Positions 7,575 to 15,792 of a stretch of DNA of 64,000 bases are shown in pieces. Positions within the stretch are counted from its first letter, which is position 1. Every line of letters begins with the position of its first letter. A program made the position numbers and the translations under genes. Location of the stretch: assembly GCF_000376865.1 (NCBI RefSeq), contig NZ_AQXQ01000009.1, positions 62,001 to 126,000 of the forward strand, in the 5' to 3' direction. The stretch comes from Thioalkalivibrio sp. ALJ7 (GTDB taxonomy: Bacteria; Pseudomonadota; Gammaproteobacteria; Ectothiorhodospirales; Ectothiorhodospiraceae). The notes below the pieces were generated by a model. That model was not told the origin of the DNA, searched no databases, and worked only from the letters and a program-made list of their open reading frames with translations.

Positions 7575-10500
7575 GCGATGCCAGCACGGACGAGGCGTCC
7601 GGTCGCATGGGAATCTCGGGACGCATTGCCAAGGCCTTCCTGACCACACAGATCACTCCCTTGCTGGCCTTGTTGGGCCTGCTGCTGGGCCTGTTCGCTA
7701 TCCTGGTGACCCCGCGCGAGGAAGAGCCGCAGATCAATGTGACCATGGCCGACGTGTTCATCCCGTTCCCTGGGGCGAGCGCGCAGGAGGTGGCACAACT
7801 GGTCGCCACCCCGGCCGAGCAGGTGCTCTCCGAGATCGAGGGCATCGACGACATCTACTCCACTTCGCGCCCGAACATGGCGCAGATCACCATTCAGTTC
7901 GAGGTCGGCGAGGACCGCACCGCGGCACTAGTGCGTCTGTACAACCAGGTGTTCTCCAACCAGGACTGGTTACCCGAGGGCCTCGGGGTGGGCGAGCCGA
8001 TCATCAAGCCGATGGGGATTGATGACGTCCCCATCGTGAACGTGACCCTGTGGACCGATGACCCTGAGCGGGGCGGACATGACCTGCTGCGCGTCGCCCA
8101 CGGGATCGAGTCGGAGCTCAAGCGTGTGCCGGGCACCCGGGACATCTACACCGTCGGCGGGCCGGACCATGTGGTCCATGTGCGTTTCAAGCCAGAGACG
8201 CTGGCCGCCTTCAATCTTTCGGTGGACGATCTGCGTGACAGCCTGCAGGCCTCCAACTTCTCTCGAGACGCCGGACGTTTGTACCAGGACGACGAAGAGA
8301 TCCTGGTCCAGGCCGGTGACTTCATCACCGAGCCAGAGGCCTTCGCAGCCCTGGTCGTCGGGCTGCACAACGATCGACCGGTCTACCTCTCGGATGTCGC
8401 CGAGGTCGTGCAAGGGCCGGCCTACGCGACCGAGCATGTGCGATTTGCCCATGGCGCTGCCGCCGGCGATCTCGCCCGGACAGGCGAAAGTCATCCGGCG
8501 GTTACCGTGGCCATTGCCAAGCAACCGGGCACCAACGCACCGGATATCGCAGACGCCCTGATCGAGCGTCTGGATCAGCTGCGCGGAACCTACATCCCCG
8601 ACGGCATTGAGACCACCATTACGCGCAACTACGGCGAGACCGCTGACGACAAGGCCAACACGCTGATCCAGAAGCTGATTCTGGCATCCGCCTCGGTGGT
8701 GATCCTGGTCTGGATCGCGCTCGGCTGGCGCGAGGCCTTCATCGTCGGTGTGGCCGTGGTGATCACGCTGGCGATCACGTTGTTCGCCTCCTGGGCCTAC
8801 GGCTTCACGCTTAACCGGGTGTCGCTGTTCGCGCTGATCTTCTCCATCGGGATCCTGGTGGATGACGCCATCGTGGTGGTGGAAAACATCCACCGGCATA
8901 TGGTCAAGGGCGGCAAGAAATTCTTGGAATCCATCCCGCTGGCGGTGGACGAGGTGGGCGGGCCCACGATTCTGGCGACGTTTGCGGTCATCGCGGCGTT
9001 GTTGCCGATGGCCTTCGTGACTGGCCTGATGGGCCCGTACATGAGCCCAATCCCGATCAACGCCAGCATGGGGATGATCATCTCCCTGGCGGTTGCCTAT
9101 GTCGTTACACCATGGCTGACCTACAAGGTCCTGCGGCGTCAGGCCGAGCAGCACGAACACGCCGCCCCTGGGGCGGTCGGCGGAAATCATGGCCACGACT
9201 CCGAAGCGGCCTCCGATGGGCTGATGAAGCTGTTCAACCGCCTGTTGCTCCCGTTCCTCGGTGATGGTCGTGGCAAGAAGATGAACCGCCTGGCGCTGTG
9301 GGCGGGAACGCTGGTGCTGATCCTGGCGTCAGTGTCGCTGGCCTACTTCCAGCTCGTGGTCATGAAGATGCTGCCGTTCGACGACAAGTCGGAGTTCCAG
9401 GTGGTGCTGGATATGCCAGAAGGCACCAGCCTGGAGCGCACTTCGCGGGTGCTGGCGGAGATGGGCGACTATCTGAAGACGGTGCCCGAGGTGCATAACG
9501 TGCAGACCTACGCGGGCACCGCGGCCCCCATCAATTTCAACGGGCTGGTGCGGCAGTACTACCTGCGCGAGGGTTCGCATGTCGGCGACATCCAGGTGAA
9601 TCTGGTGGATGCCTCCGAGCGCTCGCGCCAGAGCCATGCGGTGGCGCTCGGTGTGCGCGAGGCAATCAACGAGATCGCGGATCGTCACGGTGCCGCGGTG
9701 AAGGTGGTCGAGGTGCCGCCGGGCCCGCCGGTGATGTCGCCGATCGTGGCCGAGATCTACGGTCCGGACTACGACGGCCAGATCGAGATCGCTCGCCAGG
9801 TGCGCGAGCGCTTCGAGAACACCGACGGCATTACCGATATTGACGACTCGGTGGAATATCCGGGGCAGAAGAAGATCCTGCAGGTGGACCGCGAGCGGGC
9901 CGCGCGTCTGGGCGTGTCGCAGCAGGCAGTAGTGCAGGCGATCGAGACCGCGCTGTCCGGCGAGGACGTGACCTACCTCTACGGCTCCAACGTGAAGTAC
10001 GCGGTGCCCGTGCGGCTCGAGTTCGAGCAGGCCGAGAAGGGCAGTCTGGACCCGGTGCTGGGGCTCAAGGTGCGCTCGCGCGACGGCACCCTGGTGCCGC
10101 TGTCCGAGGTGGTCAATGTGGTGGACTCGACCCTTGAGCACTCGATCCATCACAAGAACCTGCTGCCGGTGGTCTACGTAATGGGCGACCTGGCCGGTGG
10201 GCTGGACAGCCCGCTGTATGGCATGTTCGACATGTTCTTCGGGCTGCGGGATCAGCCGATGGCCTATGGCGAACCGCTGGAGCAGCTGTTCATCAGTCAG
10301 CCGGACAACCCGTACAACTTCTCGTTGAAGTGGGACGGCGAATGGCAGGTGACCTACGAGACCTTCCGCGACATGGGCATTGCCTATTCCGTGGGTCTGC
10401 TCCTGATCTATCTGCTGGTGGTCGCGCAGTTCCGGTCGTACATGGTGCCGTTGATCATCATGGCGCCCATCCCGCTGACGGTGATTGGGGTGATGCCGGG

Positions 10501-10882
10501 GCATGCGTTCATGGACGCCTTCTTCATGGATGCCAAGTTCACCGCGACCTCGATGATCGGGATGATCGCTTTGGCCGGGATCATTGTCCGCAACTCCATC
10601 CTGCTGGTGGATTTCATCAACGAGGAGATCCGCCGCGGGGTCGATGTGATCGAGGCGGTGGTGCACGCCGGCGCCGTTCGCGCCAAGCCAATCGTGCTGA
10701 CCGGTCTGGCGGCGATGGTGGGTGCCGGATTCATCCTGGATGACCCGATCTTCTCCGGCCTGGCAATCTCGCTGATCTTTGGCGTGTTCGTCTCTACGCT
10801 GCTGACGCTGGTAATCATTCCGGTGCTGTACTACCTGTATGTCCGCAACCGCACCGAACTGATCCGAGCCCAGGCGGCGTAA
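7571..10882 (+). CDS. RND-family multidrug/solute efflux permease (AcrB-like)
   Basis: 1103-aa inner-membrane proton-driven pump. After the first TM segment come two porter loops, and the TM4 motif SIGILVDDAIVVVENIHRH carries the paired acidic residues used for proton relay. The second half repeats the layout with another large loop and a C-terminal TM block (LAGIIVRNSILLVDFINEEI). A His-rich cytoplasmic insert between the halves (near residues 520-545, EQHEHAAPG and NHGHDSEA) is unusual. No outer-membrane factor or regulator is encoded nearby, so a TolC-like partner must lie elsewhere. Substrate unknown. Confidence 0.94.
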   Translation: MSDASTDEASGRMGISGRIAKAFLTTQITPLLALLGLLLGLFAILVTPREEEPQINVTMADVFIPFPGASAQEVAQLVATPAEQVLSEIEGIDDIYSTSRPNMAQITIQFEVGEDRTAALVRLYNQVFSNQDWLPEGLGVGEPIIKPMGIDDVPIVNVTLWTDDPERGGHDLLRVAHGIESELKRVPGTRDIYTVGGPDHVVHVRFKPETLAAFNLSVDDLRDSLQASNFSRDAGRLYQDDEEILVQAGDFITEPEAFAALVVGLHNDRPVYLSDVAEVVQGPAYATEHVRFAHGAAAGDLARTGESHPAVTVAIAKQPGTNAPDIADALIERLDQLRGTYIPDGIETTITRNYGETADDKANTLIQKLILASASVVILVWIALGWREAFIVGVAVVITLAITLFASWAYGFTLNRVSLFALIFSIGILVDDAIVVVENIHRHMVKGGKKFLESIPLAVDEVGGPTILATFAVIAALLPMAFVTGLMGPYMSPIPINASMGMIISLAVAYVVTPWLTYKVLRRQAEQHEHAAPGAVGGNHGHDSEAASDGLMKLFNRLLLPFLGDGRGKKMNRLALWAGTLVLILASVSLAYFQLVVMKMLPFDDKSEFQVVLDMPEGTSLERTSRVLAEMGDYLKTVPEVHNVQTYAGTAAPINFNGLVRQYYLREGSHVGDIQVNLVDASERSRQSHAVALGVREAINEIADRHGAAVKVVEVPPGPPVMSPIVAEIYGPDYDGQIEIARQVRERFENTDGITDIDDSVEYPGQKKILQVDRERAARLGVSQQAVVQAIETALSGEDVTYLYGSNVKYAVPVRLEFEQAEKGSLDPVLGLKVRSRDGTLVPLSEVVNVVDSTLEHSIHHKNLLPVVYVMGDLAGGLDSPLYGMFDMFFGLRDQPMAYGEPLEQLFISQPDNPYNFSLKWDGEWQVTYETFRDMGIAYSVGLLLIYLLVVAQFRSYMVPLIIMAPIPLTVIGVMPGHAFMDAFFMDAKFTATSMIGMIALAGIIVRNSILLVDFINEEIRRGVDVIEAVVHAGAVRAKPIVLTGLAAMVGAGFILDDPIFSGLAISLIFGVFVSTLLTLVIIPVLYYLYVRNRTELIRAQAA

Positions 10883-10897
10883 CGCCACGACCCCGTC

Positions 10898-11171
10898 CTA
10901 GGGAAACACTGATCAATGTACACGCTCGTGTTGGTACCCCAGGTTTTTCGAGACCAGGCGCGGTGCGCAGCCGGTAGTGGTTCTACCGGCAAGGGCCGCA
11001 ACGCAGGATCGGGGAACCTGGGATGCCAACCCCGAAGGGGCTCGGCCACTTTTGCCTGCGCACGGCGTTGCGGTTCCCTTGTGCAGAATGACTGCACGGC
11101 AGTCACCGCGCCTTGTTCGCACGCAAAAGCGACTCGAGCGCGAGCGTGTGCATTGATCAGTGTTTCCCTAG
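10898..11171 (+). mobile_element. MITE-like structured element, copy 2 (with CTAG target duplication)
   Basis: A 266-bp element (10902-11167) is flanked by CTAG at 10898-10901 and 11168-11171, and lies in the same orientation as copy 1. The ends begin GGAAACACTGATCAATG and match each other with two differences, both G-T compatible. They differ from copy 1 at several positions, each mirrored at the other end. Inner stems also co-vary: CCCAGGTT/AACCTGGG replaces CCCCTGTT/AACAGGGG, and GCCGGTAG/CTACCGGC (10970-10977 with 10983-10990) replaces GCGGGTAG/CTACCCGC. The central linker is 14 bp shorter than in copy 1. It begins 16 bp after the RND pump stop, including the duplication. Confidence 0.85.
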
Positions 11172-11215
11172 CGAGGCCCTGCAAGGGGCCGTGGCACGAG
11201 CGCCGTGGCGGGCAC

Positions 11216-11334
11216 CGTCATTGCGAGGAGCCGAAGGCGACGCGGCAACCTTCCGAAGCTGGCAGAGTGCCAGTGTCAGCGATCCGGTGGTTCCGGGCGG
11301 GGATTGCTTCGTCGCTGCGCTCCTCGCAATGACG
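11216..11334. repeat. Dispersed palindromic repeat, CGTCATTGCGAGGAG type, copy 1
   Basis: A 119-bp imperfect palindrome begins CGTCATTGCGAGGAGCCG and ends CTCCTCGCAATGACG. A closely related 120-bp copy is at 27804-27923. Both are non-coding and sit between genes. This GTCATTGCGAGGAG type of sequence is a widely dispersed intergenic repeat in environmental bacteria; its function is unknown. Together with MITE copy 2 it accounts for most of the 580-bp gap between the RND pump and the next gene. The remaining stretch (about 11335-11460) contains a possible TACAAT -10 element at 11428-11433 and nothing else that I recognise. Confidence 0.8.
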
Positions 11335-11464
11335 TTGTGGGGGGCGGGCGCTGCCTCACTCCAACACGTGGGGCCTGGCAATGACGGGGTTCCGTTCCGG
11401 TGTTTTCGCCGTACGCCGGCATGCGGCTACAATCGGCGGCACTCAAACGAACCGGAGACGCTCG

Positions 11465-11683
11465 ATGGATGTCGAGATGGGAGAAGAGGGCCTGAACGTC
11501 CTCGGGATTAGCCGTGAACAGTGTGCGACCCTGGTGGAGGTGTTGAAGGCCAGCGAAGATCAGCGTTTCATGGACGACCCCGAGCTGCGCAAACTGTTCA
11601 AACTGCTGGCCGTTCTACAGAGTGACCTGTGGGACGACATGACCGCCGGGCAGTTCGATTTTGCCCCCTACAAAAAGCAATAG
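11465..11683 (+). CDS. Conserved small acidic protein, function unknown
   Basis: 72-aa soluble, acidic, mostly helical protein (for example ISREQCATLVEVLKASEDQ) with one Cys and no signal or membrane segment. I do not recognise the family. Support for coding: ATG at 11465 with GGAG seven bases upstream, a plausible -10 (TACAAT at 11428-11433), and codon use like its neighbours. It precedes the 68-aa membrane protein gene by 27 bp and may be co-transcribed with that gene and the histidine kinase. Confidence 0.6.
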   Translation: MDVEMGEEGLNVLGISREQCATLVEVLKASEDQRFMDDPELRKLFKLLAVLQSDLWDDMTAGQFDFAPYKKQ

Positions 11684-11710
11684 CGCCGCGCGCTCGCACC
11701 GGAGCCCTCC

Positions 11711-11917
11711 ATGCCCGACAACGAATCCCGTCGCCCGTCCAATTTTCTGATCGGCAACATCCTGCTGGGCGCCGCCGCCGTCATGTTGTTCTTTTTCGTC
11801 ACCCTCTGGGAGGTGTTTGGTGTGTTCGCTCTGCTCATGTGGATGGGGCTGGCGGCCGTTGGGGTCTACTTCATCGTGAAGGACAAGGACATCAACCCGG
11901 GCGGCCCGCCGAACTGA
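11711..11917 (+). CDS. Small two-helix membrane protein, function unknown
   Basis: 68-aa protein with two predicted membrane helices (FLIGNILLGAAAVMLFFFV and GVFALLMWMGLAAVGVYFIV) joined by a very short turn, and a charged C-terminal tail KDKDINPGGPP. It lies 4 bp before the GTG start of the large hybrid kinase, so co-transcription is likely. It could be a membrane accessory of that kinase, but nothing in the sequence proves this. Confidence 0.65.
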   Translation: MPDNESRRPSNFLIGNILLGAAAVMLFFFVTLWEVFGVFALLMWMGLAAVGVYFIVKDKDINPGGPPN

Positions 11918-11921
11918 TCAC

Positions 11922-14900
11922 GTGACACAAGCCGCACGGGGTACCCCCAGCCAGGATTACCCGCGCTCCCCGACGCTGTCGGGTCTGCGCAACGAGTTTG
12001 TCGAGACCCTCGGCGAACGCGCCGTCGGTCTGGCGCGGCTGGTGGAGCAGTTGGACGGCTCTCCCGCTGACCGCGAACGTCTGGACCGCCTGCGCCATGA
12101 GGTTCAGGCGCTGGCGCAGGCGGCCCGAGTATTCAATATCGACCTGGTGCGGGATGTGGCGGAGTCCCTGCGGGCCTCCCTCACGGGTGTGCGTCGGGCC
12201 CCTCCTGGCGCTGACCGCGATCTGATCCAGGCGGGTGTGCAACGCCTCAACTCCGGTGTGGAGGCGTTGCGCCAACGGGCCCAGCCGGCCGCTCAGGCGC
12301 GCCCGCAGCCCCAGATCACGCGCCCGGCGGATTCCCGTGTACTGGTCATCGATGATGGCGGAGAGGTGGGGGATGCCGTTGTTGGCATGCTCGATGGTCG
12401 AGGTTTCCGAGTGGTACGGAGTACCCCCGAGCCGGCGCGGGCGCCGGACGATGACCCTTTCACGGCGGTGGTTCTCTGCGCCGACGCGGTGGCGGCGGAT
12501 GGCGGCGGGTTTCCCGAGCGGATCCGGGAGACTGGGTCGGGGCTCCCCTTTCTAGCCGTGGCGGGGCGCTGGAGCCCCGGGGCGAGGCTGGCATGCGTCC
12601 GTCATGGTGTGGCGCGGTGCCTGGATCATCCTCTGGCCACCGACACGCTGATCGAGCAGCTCACCCAGATTGGCGGCCTGATGGTCGAGGCCGACTATCG
12701 CGTGCTATTGGCCACGGTGGAGGCCGGGCACAAGGGGCTGCCCCAGCATCTCGAAGCGGTGGGATTCCGGGTGACGACAGCCGGTGACCCCGAAGCGGCC
12801 CGGCAGCAGCTCGACGAATCCGGGGCGGATGTACTGATCTTGGACCTGCCGGGGTTGGCGGAACCGCCGGAGTCTTTCGCGGCACTCCTGCGGACCCACG
12901 ACAATGGCGGGTCCATTCCCATGCTGATGCTGACGGACGATGCCAGTGCGGTGAATCGCCTGATGACGCTGCATCCCGGCGTGATGGGCGTCTTTCTGAA
13001 GCCGGTGGAGCCGTCGCGCCTGGCCGCGGCGGTGGCGGCTCGCGGGCGCCAGCTGCGGCAGATCGATGGAGTGAGCCGATCCTATCGCGAGGCGTTGTAC
13101 GAGCGCGAGCGCGAGCATCTGGCGGTCAACGAACATGCCCTGGTCAGTATCGCCGATGTCGCCGGTACCATCGTCTATGCCAACGAGCGCTTTTCACGCG
13201 TCAGCGGCTACGCCATTGACGAGCTTCTTGGGCGCAACCATCGCATCCTGAAATCCGGGCAGCATCCGCCCGAGTTCTATGCCGACTTGTGGGCCACCGT
13301 CGCCGCCGGCCACATATGGCAGGGCGAGGTCTGCAACCGTGCCAAGGATGGGGCGTTGTACTGGGTGGAGACGACCATCGTGCCGTATCTCGGCGCCAAT
13401 GGGCGGCCCTACCAGTACGTCTCCATCCGCACCGAGATCACCCAAGTGAAGCACCAGGAGCATCGCCTGCGTTCCAGCCAGGTGTTCGCGAACATGGGCA
13501 CCTGGGAATGGGCCCCGGGGAGCGAGGCCCTGGGCTGGTCCGAGCGCATCCCGCCATTACTCGGCTATGCGGAGGGAGAACTGGAGCCCACCGTGACCAA
13601 CTTCATCCGGGCGGTGCACCCGGAAGACCGCGACCGAGTGCGCACGGCCATCGCCAGCAGTCTGCGCCGGGGTTCCTATCTCGAACTGGAGCACCGGGTG
13701 TTGTGGCCGGATGGCTCCGAACACTGGCTGCTGGAACGCGGTGACGCGGTTCGTAACGAGGCCGGCGAGGTCCTCTACATGCTGGGGGTGATGCAGGACA
13801 TCACCAAGCGCAAGGCCTCCGAGCTGGCGCTGTCCGAGTTGTCCACCCGCTTGTTGGAGGCGCAGCGGCTGGCGCGCATCGGCAACTGGGAGATGGATGT
13901 TCCGACCGGTCAGCTTGTCTGGTCGCGCGTGGTCTGCGAGATCTTTGAGCTCGACCCGGGCCGCACGGTCCTGGACCGTGAGGATTACCTCGCCCTGGTG
14001 CATCCCGAAGATCGCGCGCAGGTGGCCGGCCTGCAGGATCGTCTGGCGACCCATCGTCAGCAGGAGATGGACCATCGCGTGCTGCTGGCCGATGGCCGGG
14101 TTCGTCACGTGCACGTGATCGCCACCGGGGAGTTCGATGATGCAGGCCGTCTGGTGCACGCGAGCGGGACCCTTCAGGACATCACCGAGCTACACGAGGC
14201 GCAGGAGCACCTGGCCCTGTTCCAGCGGATCTTCGAGTCCTCCGAGCAGGGGATTGCCGTGATCGACCGCCAGGGGTGTTTCGTCTACGTCAATCCCGCA
14301 GCCCTGGAGATGGTGGGTTATCGGGCAGAAGACCTTCTCGGCCATAGCTTTCGCGAGTTGGAGATGATCCCCGAGGAGAACGCCCGCGAGGCCCGCGAGA
14401 TCGATCAGGTACTGGCCGAGGGTGGTGCCTGGAGCGGCCTGTTGCCCCACCGCTGTGCCAGCGGGGCGGTATTCATCACCGCCAGTACCATCGGGGTCGT
14501 GCACGATGATCGTGGGGAGCCGCAATATGGCTTCAACATCTTCAGCGATTTCACCGATGAGCTGCGCCGGCGTGCCGAGTTGCACCGCGCCCGCGAGGAG
14601 GCAGAATCGGCGAACCGGGCCAAGTCGGATTTCCTGTCCAACATGAGTCACGAGCTGCGCACGCCGATGAACGCGGTGCTGGGTTTCGCCCAGTTGCTGG
14701 AACGCGACCCCGAGCTGGGGGAGGGGCAGCGTGCCCACCTCGGCGAGATCACGCGCGCTGGACGCCATCTGCTGGAACTGATCAACGAGGTCCTGGACCT
14801 CGCGCGCATTGAGGCCGGTCGGATGCAGGTCGAGCCGGAGTCGGTGGTACTCGAAGCGCTGTTGCAGGACTGCCTCTCGCTGATGCGGCCACTGGCCGAG

Positions 14901-15758
14901 GAACGCGGCATCCGCATTCACCTTGAGCTCGAGGATCTGCCCACCGTTCAGGCGGATCCACGGCGATTCAAGCAGGTCGTGATCAACCTGGTCTCCAACG
15001 CGATCAAGTACAACCAGCGTGAGGGTCAGGTCTGGTTGCGTGCCCGCCCCGCCGACGGAACCGTGCGCATCGCGGTGGTGGATGATGGCCCGGGTATCTC
15101 GCCGGAGGCCCAGGAACGACTGTTCCAGCCATTCGAACGCCTCGGGGCCGACCGCGACAGCATCGAGGGCAGTGGTGTCGGCCTGGCGATTACCCGGAGT
15201 CTGGTCGAGATGATGGGCGGGCAGGTCGGCATCGAGAGTATGCCGGGACAGGGCAGCACGTTCTGGTTCGAGTTGCCGAGCACGGTCGGTGCCGCACGAC
15301 CGAGTCTCGCTGCGGAATCGGCGGCATGCGTGGATGCGTTCGGCACCCCGGCCCAGACCTTGGCCCCGAGGTGTCGGGTGCTGTGTATTGATGACCACGC
15401 CGCGAATCGCCATCTGGTCGACGAGATGCTGCGCCAACACGGGGTGGCCGAATGCCGCCTGGCCGAGTCGGCTGAACAGGGACTGGATCAGGCCCTGCGC
15501 GACCCACCCGATCTGATCCTGCTGGATCTGAACCTGCCCATCATGAATGGCTTTCAGGTGATGAGTGCACTCCAGGCGGAACCTGCTCTGGCCTCGATCC
15601 CGGTGGTTGCGGTAACGGCCGACGCCACCGATGCCACCCGGGAACGGGTCGAGCAGGCTGGCTTCAGCGCACTCCTGCTCAAGCCTATTGGCGCGGGGGA
15701 GATGGCCGGGGTGCTAGCGAGGTGCCGGGGTTCGACACCCGCAGGAGACACCGAATAG
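11922..15758 (+). CDS. Hybrid sensor histidine kinase with multiple REC and PAS domains
   Basis: 1278 aa, GTG start at 11922. Order: helical N-terminal region (1-130, faintly Hpt-like); two receiver-like domains (about 140-250 and 255-370); four PAS domains with PAC-like tails (about 395-890); HisKA with phospho-acceptor His910 in NMSHELRTPMN; HATPase with N box (NLVSNAIKYN) and G boxes (DDGPGIS, GSGVGLAI); and a C-terminal receiver with Asp1202 (LILLDLNLP) and a conserved Lys (LLLKP). The first receiver-like domain lacks the phosphorylatable Asp and the second lacks the N-terminal acidic pair, so both look regulatory or degenerate. No transmembrane segment is seen, suggesting a cytoplasmic sensor. 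No partner response regulator is adjacent. Confidence 0.92.
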   Translation: MTQAARGTPSQDYPRSPTLSGLRNEFVETLGERAVGLARLVEQLDGSPADRERLDRLRHEVQALAQAARVFNIDLVRDVAESLRASLTGVRRAPPGADRDLIQAGVQRLNSGVEALRQRAQPAAQARPQPQITRPADSRVLVIDDGGEVGDAVVGMLDGRGFRVVRSTPEPARAPDDDPFTAVVLCADAVAADGGGFPERIRETGSGLPFLAVAGRWSPGARLACVRHGVARCLDHPLATDTLIEQLTQIGGLMVEADYRVLLATVEAGHKGLPQHLEAVGFRVTTAGDPEAARQQLDESGADVLILDLPGLAEPPESFAALLRTHDNGGSIPMLMLTDDASAVNRLMTLHPGVMGVFLKPVEPSRLAAAVAARGRQLRQIDGVSRSYREALYEREREHLAVNEHALVSIADVAGTIVYANERFSRVSGYAIDELLGRNHRILKSGQHPPEFYADLWATVAAGHIWQGEVCNRAKDGALYWVETTIVPYLGANGRPYQYVSIRTEITQVKHQEHRLRSSQVFANMGTWEWAPGSEALGWSERIPPLLGYAEGELEPTVTNFIRAVHPEDRDRVRTAIASSLRRGSYLELEHRVLWPDGSEHWLLERGDAVRNEAGEVLYMLGVMQDITKRKASELALSELSTRLLEAQRLARIGNWEMDVPTGQLVWSRVVCEIFELDPGRTVLDREDYLALVHPEDRAQVAGLQDRLATHRQQEMDHRVLLADGRVRHVHVIATGEFDDAGRLVHASGTLQDITELHEAQEHLALFQRIFESSEQGIAVIDRQGCFVYVNPAALEMVGYRAEDLLGHSFRELEMIPEENAREAREIDQVLAEGGAWSGLLPHRCASGAVFITASTIGVVHDDRGEPQYGFNIFSDFTDELRRRAELHRAREEAESANRAKSDFLSNMSHELRTPMNAVLGFAQLLERDPELGEGQRAHLGEITRAGRHLLELINEVLDLARIEAGRMQVEPESVVLEALLQDCLSLMRPLAEERGIRIHLELEDLPTVQADPRRFKQVVINLVSNAIKYNQREGQVWLRARPADGTVRIAVVDDGPGISPEAQERLFQPFERLGADRDSIEGSGVGLAITRSLVEMMGGQVGIESMPGQGSTFWFELPSTVGAARPSLAAESAACVDAFGTPAQTLAPRCRVLCIDDHAANRHLVDEMLRQHGVAECRLAESAEQGLDQALRDPPDLILLDLNLPIMNGFQVMSALQAEPALASIPVVAVTADATDATRERVEQAGFSALLLKPIGAGEMAGVLARCRGSTPAGDTE

Positions 15759-15792
15759 CGTGCGGCTCCGCTGGCGCCACCCGCCAAGGTGG

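Noticed and set aside
9329-10888. A 519-codon open frame antisense to the RND pump
   Set aside because: His/Gln/Arg-rich shadow translation with no domain; the sense frame is a clear RND permease.
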